Shown in pieces: positions 1 through 7,965 of a stretch of DNA of 46,500 nt. The DNA comes from Actinomycetaceae bacterium. Lineage in GTDB: Bacteria; Actinomycetota; Actinomycetes; Actinomycetales; Actinomycetaceae. Under the pieces are notes generated by a model, which made no database searches, was not told the origin of the DNA, and was given only the letters and a program-made list of their open reading frames with translations. The position numbers were made by a program, and so were the translations under genes. The stretch is from NCBI GenBank assembly GCA_030524055.1, contig JAUNHH010000018.1, positions 1-46,500 on the forward strand, in the 5' to 3' direction. The first letter of the stretch is position 1. Each line of letters opens with the position of its first letter.

Positions 1-2
1 CG

Positions 3-1661
3 GTGGCGATTGGTGCGGCTCATACTGGTGGGCTGCCTGCTGGGGTCAGCCCGTGGGATACCCCGCCAATCCTGGCCACCACCCCACTAGCGACCGCACC
101 CAACAGTGAAGGATCAGCCCTGCCGCCTCCGCCAGATGGGGCTGGGGTGACAGCACGCGGCAGTATTGCCTTTGGTGGGTTGGAAGTCATGGGCGTACGC
201 GTCTACGACCAGAACACACAGCAATTCCTCTCACGCGACCCACTGGCCTCTCCAGCAGAAGCACCATGGGGCCACAACCCCTACTCCTACGCGGCGAATA
301 ACCCTCTGACGTTTAGTGATCCGACTGGTCGATCGCCCGTCACCGATGAGCAGTTGCAGGCCTATAAGGATGCGCATTCTGGGGCCCTGTCTCAGGCGTG
401 GAATTGGGCGAAGGATAACTGGCAGTACATTGCTGCCGGCGCCGTGATTGTGGCTGGTGTGGTCATGTGTGCCACCGGTGTGGGTGCTCCTATTGGTGCT
501 GCCATGCTCACTGGTGCGGCAATGAGTGGCGTCTTTTCTGCGGGCACTCAATATGTCACCACAGGAACCATTGACCCGAAGAAACTCGCCTTCGACACCT
601 TCATTGGTGGTGCTACTGGGCCAATTGGTGGTGGTGTCACCGGACCTGTAGCCAGTAAGGCGGCTTCGTGGGGCCTGTGTAAAGCTGGCCAGAATATTCT
701 GAGCGGCGCGGCCAGCGGTTTCGTTGAAGGCGCGGCTTCGGGTGGGCTTGAATATATGCTCAGCCCCGGCGAAAAGAACCTTGCCGGTTTTGCTCAGGCA
801 ACGGGTAGTGAAGCCCTATTCGGTGGCCTGACCGGTGGGGCTGGGGATGCCGTCGCTAATAAGATGAAAGGCCTGAGCGGTTGGGCGTGCTTTGCGCCTG
901 GCACGCCTGTGGTTATGGCTGATGGGAGCACTCGACCCATTGAGGAGGTTCAGGTTGGTGACCTGGTTCTGGCGCATAACCCGCACACCGGATGCGATGA
1001 GGCGCGCGAGGTTACCGCGACCCATACCCATGAGGACACGGCGACCTGGCTGATTACCACCACTGACGGCGGAACCATTACTACTACCCCAACCCACCGA
1101 TTCTGGGTCGAAGGTAAAGGCTGGACCGCAGCACAAGACCTACACGAAGGCGACCAAATTGGCGCCACCGTAGGCAGCGCAGCAGCTGTTGTCGCCACCA
1201 GCACCACCACTGGTCAAACCAGCACCGTCCACAACCTCACCACCAACGGACTACACAACTACTACACACTGACAGACAACGGCAGCACCCTGCTGGTGCA
1301 CAATACGTACACGCAAGCGGAGGTTGATGCAACCCTAGGAAACGTCACGAGTAGTGGAACGACTGTCCTGGGGCCGTTCCCAAGTTATATTGAGAAGGCG
1401 GAAAAGCTTGGGGCCAGTTACTTTGATATCGGAAGCCAATGGGACAACGTCGTAGCTCGTGGGGAAGATCCATGGGGGCTAAATCGGATGTTTCTTGATG
1501 ACAGAATCGCAGCCGGTGACCGAATAATCATGAGTAAGAGTAAACAGGAGCTTGAGGCTACACTCAAGCCAGGAAGCTATACTGCGAGGGAACTTGAGTA
1601 TTTGCATCAGCAGGGATACCGGTGGGTCAATCAATGGGCGCTATATCCGCCTTCGTCGTGA
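3..1661 (+). CDS. Rhs-type polymorphic toxin, C-terminal part (Rhs core end, Hint domain, variable toxin tip)
   Basis: This is the 3' part of a larger gene: the frame is open to the left edge, so the GTG at 3 is not a true start. Residues about 60-110 hold the end of an Rhs core, with GVRVYDQNTQQFLSRDPL, then NPYSYAANNPL and DPTG. A Gly/Ala-rich, partly hydrophobic pretoxin stretch follows. From Cys296 to Val432-His433-Asn434 there is a Hint domain (CFAPGTPVVMADG start, TPTHRFWV middle, LLVHN end), the self-cleaving module that releases the tip in polymorphic toxins. The last 118 residues (435-552) are the variable toxin tip, containing YFDIGSQWDN and the ending QGYRWVNQWALYPP. It resembles a tip domain seen in other polymorphic toxins, but I cannot name its activity. 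The cognate immunity gene is probably the next one, at 1735. Confidence 0.9.
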   Translation: MAIGAAHTGGLPAGVSPWDTPPILATTPLATAPNSEGSALPPPPDGAGVTARGSIAFGGLEVMGVRVYDQNTQQFLSRDPLASPAEAPWGHNPYSYAANNPLTFSDPTGRSPVTDEQLQAYKDAHSGALSQAWNWAKDNWQYIAAGAVIVAGVVMCATGVGAPIGAAMLTGAAMSGVFSAGTQYVTTGTIDPKKLAFDTFIGGATGPIGGGVTGPVASKAASWGLCKAGQNILSGAASGFVEGAASGGLEYMLSPGEKNLAGFAQATGSEALFGGLTGGAGDAVANKMKGLSGWACFAPGTPVVMADGSTRPIEEVQVGDLVLAHNPHTGCDEAREVTATHTHEDTATWLITTTDGGTITTTPTHRFWVEGKGWTAAQDLHEGDQIGATVGSAAAVVATSTTTGQTSTVHNLTTNGLHNYYTLTDNGSTLLVHNTYTQAEVDATLGNVTSSGTTVLGPFPSYIEKAEKLGASYFDIGSQWDNVVARGEDPWGLNRMFLDDRIAAGDRIIMSKSKQELEATLKPGSYTARELEYLHQQGYRWVNQWALYPPSS

Positions 1662-1734
1662 TTGAAGCTATTCTATGGTAGTCTGCTCGACTTTCTTTTT
1701 TGTTGTTCCGGATTAAGTTGGGAGGAGGACCGGC

Positions 1735-2139
1735 ATGAAGACAGTATTGACCTTCCTGGTCGATCACTTTGATTTTTTGTGGCGTAGAGGAGATTATAAA
1801 ACCGGCTACCGAATTGTGGCCTCTCGCCCAGGTGAAGCAGTGCTGCTTGAATCGGAATCTTTGCGGATTTCGGTTGCCTATCACAGGCAGGAATGGGATA
1901 TTCTGCTTGAACCAGTATGTTTCAAGCGACAATATGGGTGGATCTCCTCCCATGCGATCTATGGAGAAATGGCGTACAGGATTCTTAATGACATGTGGGA
2001 TCCTGAAGTCGAGGTGACTCCAGTTATGGTGGCGCAAATGCTGGAAGAGCGTATTGCCTTCTTTGAGTCAATGACACCGGAAGGCTGGAAAGAATTCAAG
2101 AAGCAATCAGGAAAGAAGGGCTGGGGGATTAAACTCTGA
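1735..2139 (+). CDS. Putative immunity protein, family A copy 1
   Basis: A 134-residue soluble protein starts 73 bp after the Rhs stop, behind a strong GGGAGGAGG ribosome site. I do not recognise a named family. A clear paralogue lies at 7235-7618; the two share VLxF-hDHhxFLWxRGDxKTGYR, V-YHR, ExxhFKxxYGxxSSHAI, and a helical end ESxTxExWK. Being the first gene after the toxin tip makes it the best candidate for the cognate antidote. That role is inferred from position and from the array around it. There is no signal peptide or membrane segment, so it would act in the cytoplasm, where an Rhs tip is neutralised. Confidence 0.8.
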   Translation: MKTVLTFLVDHFDFLWRRGDYKTGYRIVASRPGEAVLLESESLRISVAYHRQEWDILLEPVCFKRQYGWISSHAIYGEMAYRILNDMWDPEVEVTPVMVAQMLEERIAFFESMTPEGWKEFKKQSGKKGWGIKL

Positions 2140-2195
2140 TCTGACCGGATTTGCCCAAAAGTAGACGCAAGAAGTGCTTGGGAGGAAAAGTGCAG

Positions 2196-2681
2196 GTGCT
2201 GCAGGCATGCTGTAAAGTTCCAGTTGACGTTGTGCGTCAAATGCGTAGGGTTTCATCCGATGCGCCAGAGGAAATTATTGTCCCTTACTTTGCGGTGGAT
2301 GATATTTTTTCTCCCCTAACAGAAGTCGAGTGGTATCCAGAATTGAAATGCTTGGCTTTTGCGATGGGGCACAACTATTGGCCAATCGCTTTCGATCTGG
2401 AAAATAATTGCGTTGTTCAGCTGATCATTTTAGGCAGTGACGCAGAGAAATGGAAGGTGAACTCGACATTAGAAAACTATCGGAGGTGTGCAATGCTGTT
2501 TATTGAGAATGCGCCTTACGATGACACGGATGCTGAACCAGGCAATATCGTCGCCATGCTGAGTTTAGTTGAGCCAGGATGTGCTGATGAAGGCACTTTT
2601 TGGAAGGAGCGGGCATGGGATGCAGGAAATGGCGATTGGAGCACTGAGAGTTTCGAGAGGGATCCATTGCGAGAAGAATGA
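2196..2681 (+). CDS. SUKH-4-like immunity protein
   Basis: A protein of about 161 residues. The frame is open from a TTG at 2151, but GGGAGG at 2180-2185 fits a GTG start at 2196 (a GTG at 2190 would be too close). The C-terminal part has the layout of the two SUKH-4-like proteins at 3603 and 4195: a hydrophobic core (PIAFDLENNCVV), a helix ending FIENAPYDD, and a terminal FWKERAWDAGNGDWSTESF block matching FWEEICWDITLLDWSTEAF in the 4195 protein. SUKH proteins are the commonest immunity fold beside bacterial polymorphic toxins. Its N-terminus is divergent and the start is uncertain. The role is inferred from family and context. Confidence 0.7.
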   Translation: MLQACCKVPVDVVRQMRRVSSDAPEEIIVPYFAVDDIFSPLTEVEWYPELKCLAFAMGHNYWPIAFDLENNCVVQLIILGSDAEKWKVNSTLENYRRCAMLFIENAPYDDTDAEPGNIVAMLSLVEPGCADEGTFWKERAWDAGNGDWSTESFERDPLREE

Positions 2682-2752
2682 ACCTGACGTAGGTTACTCA
2701 CATATCACTAGATCTTGGCACCAGACTTCCTTCGATGACGGAAGGGTCTTTG

Positions 2753-2869
2753 ATGGATCCTGAGTTTACAGCCTTCAATATTGCCTGCGATTTTCAGATG
2801 CGTACAAGAGCGCCTGAAAATGGAGGCCAAACTGTTATGCACCACTTCTTTGATCCGGACAAGAAGTAG
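2753..2869 (+). pseudogene. Truncated SUKH-4 gene remnant
   Basis: A 38-codon ORF starts MDPEFTAFNIACDF, almost the start of the 4195 SUKH-4 protein (MDLEFAVFDISEDV). The upstream context is also alike: GGTCTTTGATGGATCC here, GGCCTTTAATGGATCT there. After about 14 codons the similarity stops. The rest (38 codons to TAG at 2867-2869) instead runs into DNA that resembles the leader of the family-B gene at 6242, with CTGTTATGCACCACTTCTTT here and TTGTTATGCGCCACTTCTTT there. This looks like the join left by recombination that removed most of a SUKH gene. Confidence 0.65.
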
Positions 2870-2873
2870 AGCA

Positions 2874-3476
2874 ATGAGTGACATTATTGAGTTTGTGGGG
2901 TTGTTTCCTGCTGCCTATGGGGTGGAGGTGGTGGACTGTTCTGCTGAGCGGGTGGATTACGTGTTGGGTGATCCGGCTTATCCGTATGTGGATTGTTTTC
3001 GGATTACTCCCCGGGAGGGTGAGGCGTATGTGGTGGGTATTCGCACGGATGATCCGGGTTTGAGTGCTGCCCTTAGTGTTGTGCTGGCGACGCCTAGTCC
3101 AACTCAGGTATGCATTATTGTCCGCGGGCAGTTATATCTGGGGGATGTCACCTCACCTGAAACACTCACCTACCTTCCAGAGGGTTATGACTTAGTGCTG
3201 GGGTATTGTGCAGACCCTGGCGGAGAGGTTCTTGTTCTAGCAACGGCGACTACTTTGGTGGCTATTGATGCTTGCGGGTTGCGGTGGGAAACAGGTAAAG
3301 AGTCAGTGTTGGGGTTTAATCTGACTCGTATTCACGGCGGGATCCTGTATGGACAGGTGGACACTGACTTGGAGGCTACTGACTTTACCCTTGACCTATC
3401 GAATGGACGCATTCTTGAAGGAGGAAGCCGTTTTTTAGGGCCTAAAAGAGTCTTTAGAGAAAGACGTGAGTCCTAA
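2874..3476 (+). CDS. Putative immunity protein, family B copy 1
   Basis: A 200-residue protein of unknown family, starting MSDIIEFVGLFPAAYG. The frame is open upstream to 2781, but the ATG at 2874 matches the start of its paralogue at 6242. The two are nearly identical over the first about 98 residues (including DPAYPYVDCFRITPREGEAY) and again over FNLTRIHGGILYGQVDTDLE to LEGGSR. They diverge in a central block after ETLTY and again at the C-terminal tail. No signal peptide or membrane segment is present. Its place in the array suggests an immunity protein, with the divergent block a possible specificity region. It could also be an unrelated conserved small protein. Confidence 0.78.
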   Translation: MSDIIEFVGLFPAAYGVEVVDCSAERVDYVLGDPAYPYVDCFRITPREGEAYVVGIRTDDPGLSAALSVVLATPSPTQVCIIVRGQLYLGDVTSPETLTYLPEGYDLVLGYCADPGGEVLVLATATTLVAIDACGLRWETGKESVLGFNLTRIHGGILYGQVDTDLEATDFTLDLSNGRILEGGSRFLGPKRVFRERRES

Positions 3477-3602
3477 TGATGCAAAGTCAAAACGGTAGAT
3501 GAAAGTCGGGTGGGAGGCTAGTTGGGACCGCTCGTATTAACGGGATGTCTAGTGGAAGTGAACTAGTATTGGCGTACTGGGTGCGACAGTGAGGGGGTTC
3601 CA

Positions 3603-4124
3603 ATGGACTTCACGCGGAGAACGCTGATTATTCCGGACGCAATTCGTCCTTTATTGACTGATGCTGAGATAGTGGTGTTTGAGGAGGAGGGGCTGCCTTA
3701 TATTGAGGAGGTGGACATCTTCACGGTATTCGACGAGATAAAACTTGTGGGGGAAGAATCCGCTGAGGTAAAACTCGCGGGGGGTGAGTTTGTGGCATTT
3801 GGCTATTTCTCGGAGGGTGAGTACTCTGGTATACATATCCCTACTCATGAGGTTCGTACGCTCCTTCAAGGTAGAGGTAATTCTTGTTTCTGTAATAGTG
3901 ATATCTTGTGCTATGTGAGGGCTCTTGAGTTGTTTTTATCCGGTTTGCCTTATCGTGCTGTTGATGAGGATAGGGTGTTGGAGGAGTTGGATCCTAAGGC
4001 GCGTCTTCTGATAGAAAAGATAGGGGAGTTTGATCCGCCTGCTATTGAGCATAACACCTTTTGGGATGAGACATATTGGGCTATCGGAGAAAGTGACTGG
4101 GATCTTGTGAATGATGGAATCTAG
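3603..4124 (+). CDS. SUKH-4-like immunity protein
   Basis: A 173-residue acidic protein begins after GAGGGGG ahead of ATG 3603. It shows the same overall plan as the 4195 protein: an N-terminal IPDAIRPLLTDAEI-x-EEGLP segment (compare ISEDVRPYLSESDI-x-RQGLP), a central beta-rich core, a helix with FLSGLPY, and a terminal FWDETYWAIGESDWDLV block. These are SUKH-4-type features, and SUKH domains serve as immunity proteins against varied toxin nucleases. The 126 bp upstream (3477-3602) holds nothing I recognise. The function is inferred from family and array context. Confidence 0.8.
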   Translation: MDFTRRTLIIPDAIRPLLTDAEIVVFEEEGLPYIEEVDIFTVFDEIKLVGEESAEVKLAGGEFVAFGYFSEGEYSGIHIPTHEVRTLLQGRGNSCFCNSDILCYVRALELFLSGLPYRAVDEDRVLEELDPKARLLIEKIGEFDPPAIEHNTFWDETYWAIGESDWDLVNDGI

Positions 4125-4194
4125 TGCTTGCTTGACATATGCGGACGTCTTGGATGTCGGACGCTAAATTGTCTAGTGACGCGAGGGGCCTTTA

Positions 4195-4722
4195 ATGGAT
4201 CTTGAGTTTGCAGTCTTCGATATTAGCGAGGATGTTCGCCCTTATTTATCGGAGAGCGATATTGACATTTTGTCCCGTCAGGGTCTGCCTGTGCTGCATA
4301 ATACTTATTGTTTCCGTGCCTTAAAACGCCTGGATGCTCATTCTTTTCCGGGCTGTATTCTATTTGCGGGGCATCCTGCAACGAGTTTTATGGGTGTGGA
4401 TCTTCAGAGTGGCCAGATTTGGGAGTGTACGATTTCTCTGGGCCTGAGAAATTTCGTGAACAGCAGCTTATCCCATTACGCAAAATGTGTAGCGGACTTC
4501 GTTGCTGGGGCGCCGTATGATCCCTTAGGTGAAGCCGAGTCTTTGCGAGTTGCTGACGAAGTGAGAAACCGAATTAGGGCCATTGATTTCCCAGCGGTTG
4601 AAGGTACGGGAGATTCGGATGATCCGCGTAGCCAACTGGTCTTCTGGGAGGAGATTTGTTGGGATATTACGCTGCTCGATTGGTCAACAGAGGCCTTTAA
4701 TGAGCCTGTATCGGATGAGTAA
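4195..4722 (+). CDS. SUKH-4 family immunity protein
   Basis: A 175-residue protein is the clearest SUKH-4 member here. It has FDISEDVRPYLSESDIDIL and QGLPVLHN near the N-terminus, a core with FMGVDLQSGQIWECT, a helix ending FVAGAPYD, and a terminal FWEEICWDITLLDWSTEAF. ATG 4195 follows GCGAGGGG. It lies 70 bp downstream of the 3603 gene and is probably a diverged tandem relative of it. The truncated copy at 2753 derives from a gene very like this one at its 5' end. Confidence 0.85.
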   Translation: MDLEFAVFDISEDVRPYLSESDIDILSRQGLPVLHNTYCFRALKRLDAHSFPGCILFAGHPATSFMGVDLQSGQIWECTISLGLRNFVNSSLSHYAKCVADFVAGAPYDPLGEAESLRVADEVRNRIRAIDFPAVEGTGDSDDPRSQLVFWEEICWDITLLDWSTEAFNEPVSDE

Positions 4723-4839
4723 ACGTCGCGCCCTGACCGCTTGAGCTCATTGGCCACAAAATTCTGGGGTCTGGTCAGGATTTAGTGCTCCTGCCCGTTA
4801 TGGCTGGCGGCCGGAAAACCGCTGAGGGAGGATGGACTC

Positions 4840-5166
4840 ATGTTGACATTCACTTCTCTTGAGGGAGATGACTATGATGCAACTCCGGATCAGGTTCCCG
4901 AGTTAATTGCTCAGCTAGTGAATGCTAGTGATGAGGAGCCAGATGTTGGTTTCTCTTGGGAGAACATTGGTGTTGGACTCTTCCAGAGTAACTGGCTGTC
5001 CATTGAGGATTTAGAAGCTGACACACTGGAGCCACACAGTTTTCGAGCCCCTGACGTTGAGACCATTATCGATATTGCTCGCCTATTGGAAGCGGGGAAA
5101 ATCGATGAGATCATGGCGAATTATCCATGGGAGAAAGGCTATCCCAAGGATGATCGCCCACGGTAG
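4840..5166 (+). CDS. Putative immunity protein, family C copy 1
   Basis: A 108-residue, very acidic protein of a family I cannot name. ATG 4840 sits behind GAGGGAGG. Two paralogues occur in the array, at 6852 and 9300. The shared pattern is ML-F at the start, a TP-x(2)-P-L block, DV-F-x-E-I-VG-F, L-IED-E-TL-PH-F, ETII-IA-LL, and a terminal K-EIM-YPW. No signal peptide or membrane segment is present. Three copies among recognised immunity families suggest that this too is an immunity family. Confidence 0.8.
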   Translation: MLTFTSLEGDDYDATPDQVPELIAQLVNASDEEPDVGFSWENIGVGLFQSNWLSIEDLEADTLEPHSFRAPDVETIIDIARLLEAGKIDEIMANYPWEKGYPKDDRPR

Positions 5167-5254
5167 ACAGGTTTCCTTTATTATACGAGGCGAATTTCAC
5201 TGATCTTTCGGTAGATTCGGTAGCAAGAAATCCGGGCATTGTATTAGGAATAAA

Positions 5255-5563
5255 ATGCGCGATCAAGAATTCTTCGACGCAATCGATAAGCATTACGATT
5301 TTACTGATGGCTTTATCGGCAACCTGCGAGAGCATCATTTTAGACAGGATCTCGCGGATGAACTCACCCAACTCATTAGACAGTATCACTTGCCTGAAAA
5401 CAGGAAAGTCGATGGCCGATTGATACACGAGTTAACCTACATTCCAATACTGGCATATTGGGCTCGACCTTATCTAAGCCCAGCCGAGCAAAGCTCTCTG
5501 GACGATTTTATCGACGAATTCTTCGATCTGATCTATTCGACGTTTGCGGCTGTGCTTGAGTAG
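5255..5563 (+). CDS. Small hypothetical protein, possible immunity protein
   Basis: A 102-residue, mostly helical acidic protein begins MRDQEFFDAIDKHYDF and ends in helix-rich LSPAEQSSLDDFIDEFFDLIYSTF. It is not recognised. The start at ATG 5255 has only a weak ribosome site (TAGGAAT). It is co-oriented with the array and has no paralogue in the window. Position alone suggests an immunity role. The following 131 bp to the next start show no further gene. Confidence 0.6.
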   Translation: MRDQEFFDAIDKHYDFTDGFIGNLREHHFRQDLADELTQLIRQYHLPENRKVDGRLIHELTYIPILAYWARPYLSPAEQSSLDDFIDEFFDLIYSTFAAVLE

Positions 5564-5694
5564 TCATGAGCGCTTTATCTTCAAATCAGAGTCCGATGCA
5601 GCGCCTGGCGCGAAGGCTGAAAAGGGGCCTAAGTGACCATTAATCATCTGTCTTGAGAGGTCACCAACACGCGCCCAATATTGGGAGTAAGGTC

Positions 5695-6192
5695 ATGATT
5701 ACTATTCGCTTGAGTAATGTACATTTTGAAGGCGCGGGTTTTCTTAGTCGTGCGTATGTCGAGAATATGTTTCAGGGGACTATCTCTATTAGTGATTCGA
5801 AAGGAGTGGTGTATCGGGAGGTCCTATTTCCAGCTTTAGAACTCGCTGCTCAGATGCATGTGTGGCTGCTTGCCTGTGATGGAAAGGAGTTCCGCTTTAG
5901 TACAGCGTCCTCTGACATTGTTGGCTTAGTAAGGATTAGGCCCGAGGGAAATAGGTGGGTAATCGGTTCATGTGAGGTTGGAGTTCGTGATTCTGAGGCG
6001 GTTGAATGGATGGAAATAGCTTCGGTTGTGGAATCCTTCATTTCAGATGTCGCTGACCGTTTAGATGAGCGCGGTTTTGACCCTCGCTTTTATTTGTATG
6101 CTCCTTGGGAGCAAACATCTATGCTTAAACCCAGAGTTCCATGTGGCTGCTACTTTTCCGAACCCTGCACGATGTGTTTAGAGCGTAAATAG
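5695..6192 (+). CDS. Hypothetical protein of the immunity array
   Basis: A 165-residue protein. The frame is open from 5653, but ATG 5695 has GGGAG 7 bases upstream and begins a plausible MITIRLSNVHFEGAGF. The fold looks beta-rich N-terminally, with FQGTISISDSKGVVYREVLFP, then an aspartate-rich helix (VVESFISDVADRLDERGF). The C-terminal tail has a Cys cluster, CGCYFSEPCTMC, which might bind metal. It is reminiscent of DUF7878-type immunity-associated proteins, but I cannot confirm that. It has no paralogue in the window. Confidence 0.7.
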   Translation: MITIRLSNVHFEGAGFLSRAYVENMFQGTISISDSKGVVYREVLFPALELAAQMHVWLLACDGKEFRFSTASSDIVGLVRIRPEGNRWVIGSCEVGVRDSEAVEWMEIASVVESFISDVADRLDERGFDPRFYLYAPWEQTSMLKPRVPCGCYFSEPCTMCLERK

Positions 6193-6241
6193 GTTTAAAT
6201 GGTGGGCAAATTGTTATGCGCCACTTCTTTAAGGAGGGCCA

Positions 6242-6847
6242 GTGAAGGACGCTATTGAGTTTGTGGGGTTGTTTCCTGCTGCCTATGAGGTGGAGACGGT
6301 GGACTGTCCTGCGGAGCGGGTGGATTACGTGTTGGGTGATCCGGCTTATCCGTATGTGGATTGTTTTCGGATTACTCCCCGGGAGGGTGAGGCGTATGTG
6401 GTGGGTATTCGCACGGATGATCCGGGTTTGAGTGCTGCGCTGAGTGTTGTGCTGGCAACGCCTAGTCCAACTCAAGTGTGCATTATTGTCCGCGGGCAGT
6501 TATATCTGGGGGATGTGACCTCACCTGAAACACTGACCTACCAGGCTGCAGGCCGAGATCTTGTGTTGTCGTACTATGCGAGTCAAGACGACGGGGTCCT
6601 GGTGTTAGCCACAGACGTTATTTTGGTGGCTATTGATGCTCACGGGTTGCGCTGGAAAACACGTCAAGAGTCGGTGCTGGGGTTTAATCTAACTCGTATT
6701 CACGGCGGGATCCTGTATGGACAGGTGGACACTGACTTGGAGGCTACTGACTTTACCCTTGATCTATCGAATGGGCGCATTCTTGAAGGAGGAAGCCGTT
6801 CCTTAAGGGTCCTAAGAGCCATGAAAGATAAAGGAAGGCGAGGGTAG
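6242..6847 (+). CDS. Putative immunity protein, family B copy 2
   Basis: A 201-residue paralogue of the 2874 protein. It starts at GTG 6242 behind AAGGAGG, giving (M)KDAIEFVGLFPAAYE. Long blocks are identical with copy 1 even in DNA, including synonymous positions. The central block after ETLTY (QAAGRDLVLSYYASQDDGV in place of LPEGYDLVLGYCADPGGEV) and the tail after GGSR differ. The leader upstream (TTGTTATGCGCCACTTCTTT) also recurs before copy 1. It ends 4 bp before the family-C gene at 6852, so the two are probably co-translated. Confidence 0.78.
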   Translation: MKDAIEFVGLFPAAYEVETVDCPAERVDYVLGDPAYPYVDCFRITPREGEAYVVGIRTDDPGLSAALSVVLATPSPTQVCIIVRGQLYLGDVTSPETLTYQAAGRDLVLSYYASQDDGVLVLATDVILVAIDAHGLRWKTRQESVLGFNLTRIHGGILYGQVDTDLEATDFTLDLSNGRILEGGSRSLRVLRAMKDKGRRG

Positions 6848-6851
6848 TCTC

Positions 6852-7238
6852 ATGTTGACTTTCACGGCTCTGACGGGAAATGACTATAAGGTAACTCCAA
6901 ATCAGATTCCGGAGTTGAATGCGCACTTTGTGGATGCTGATGACGAGCATCCGGATGTCGGTTTCCATTGGGAGAATATTGGTGTTGGAGTTTTCCGAGA
7001 TAACTGGCTGTCCATCGAGGACTTGGAAACCCCTACCCTGGAACCGCACCATTTTCAGGTGCCTTATGTCCAGACCATTATCGATATCGCCCACCTATTG
7101 GACGCGCGGAAAATCGATGAGATTATGGCGACCTACCCCTGGAAAAGGCTACTCCTAGCGCAAGGGGAAATGGGCGTTAGGTTTCCCCGGCGCTGCGGAT
7201 CTGACGATTCTCTTATCAGCATTTCTCAGGGGATGTGA
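6852..7238 (+). CDS. Putative immunity protein, family C copy 2, frameshifted C-terminus
   Basis: A 128-residue product that matches family C through KIDEIMATYPW. After that, copies 1 and 3 end within about ten residues (WEKGYPKDDRPR, WKKGYY). Here the frame runs on with an unrelated tail, LLLAQGEMGVRFPRRCG and onward. In another frame the DNA after TGG reads GGC TAC TCC TAG, ending at 7158, so a net 2-base loss (or 1-base gain) near the AAAA at 7143-7146 would explain the change. As read, the ORF overlaps the next start at 7235 by 4 bases. It may be a damaged or recently altered copy. Confidence 0.72.
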   Translation: MLTFTALTGNDYKVTPNQIPELNAHFVDADDEHPDVGFHWENIGVGVFRDNWLSIEDLETPTLEPHHFQVPYVQTIIDIAHLLDARKIDEIMATYPWKRLLLAQGEMGVRFPRRCGSDDSLISISQGM

Positions 7239-7618
7239 CTACCTTGGATACCGTTTTGGCTTTTGTGATCGACCATCTGGGTTTCTTGTGGAAGCGTGGT
7301 GATGGGAAAACAGGGTATAGGTTTGTGAATTCTCATCCGGAAGGTGCGGTGTTGATTGAGTCGCCGAAATTGCGGGTGCTGGTGACCTATCATCGTGGCG
7401 AATTGAGTTTTGAGCTTGAGCCCAGTGTCTTTAAGAAGAAATATGGTTTGCCTTCTTCTCATGCGATACATAGTGATCATCTGGTGAAGGCGTTGAATTC
7501 GCAATGGTCGTCAGGAGATTCTGTGACAGCCGCATTGGCTGCCCAGACTCTTCAGGACAATATTGACTACCTGGAATCCCTCACTGCCGAGGAATGGAAG
7601 GACCTGACGAGGAAATGA
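7235..7618 (+). CDS. Putative immunity protein, family A copy 2
   Basis: A 127-residue paralogue of the protein at 1735 (FLWKRGDGKTGYRFVNSHP; FKKKYGLPSSHAIHSD; ESLTAEEWKDLTRK). The listed start is GTG 7235, overlapping the upstream frame. A TTG at 7244, 11 bases after AGGGG, would give (M)DTVLAFVIDH and align residue for residue with MKTVLTFLVDH of copy 1, so it may be the real start. The stop overlaps the next gene's ATG (ATGA), which indicates translational coupling to the DUF6881 gene. Confidence 0.8.
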   Translation: MTTLDTVLAFVIDHLGFLWKRGDGKTGYRFVNSHPEGAVLIESPKLRVLVTYHRGELSFELEPSVFKKKYGLPSSHAIHSDHLVKALNSQWSSGDSVTAALAAQTLQDNIDYLESLTAEEWKDLTRK

Positions 7619-7902
7619 TGAGCTACTACCTGCTATTGTGGCGGCAGGACTCCCCGAAATTTCCTGTTCTTATTGCAAGCGAAGTGGACGAATCGCAAAC
7701 TGAAGTGCGGAAAGTCGAGATATTTCCTGACGGCTCAGTGGGCTTCGCTGACGAATATCGCGAAGTTGGGGGTACTGGCTTGGCTGAAGTTCCCTACCCT
7801 CCTCCCGACAACAGCAATTTCACCGATGAGCTACATATAGTCCAGGTTGATGGGCGAGTTTTCTCGGCCCTATGGAATTTAGCTGTGAAACGCAATGAAT
7901 AA
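7615..7902 (+). CDS. DUF6881 domain protein, copy 1
   Basis: A 95-residue protein with the DUF6881 pattern: SYYLLLWRQDSPKFPVLIASEVDES, then EVRKVEIFPDGSVGFAD, then a proline-containing strand, and a final VFSALWNLAV helix. The ATG at 7615 overlaps the stop of the upstream gene; a second ATG directly follows at 7618. A paralogue lies at 8412, with the Imm1-like gene between them. DUF6881 proteins are frequent in toxin-immunity arrays, and an immunity role is inferred. Confidence 0.82.
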   Translation: MMSYYLLLWRQDSPKFPVLIASEVDESQTEVRKVEIFPDGSVGFADEYREVGGTGLAEVPYPPPDNSNFTDELHIVQVDGRVFSALWNLAVKRNE

Positions 7903-7965
7903 ATATGGCGACCTGCCTTCTTGTCGAGACATTTCTTGCCAGTGAGATGAAAGGGGAGAGCTGGA

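Noticed and set aside
3-5. GTG at the left edge as the true start of the Rhs gene
   Set aside because: The Rhs core needs far more upstream sequence; the frame is simply open at the window edge.
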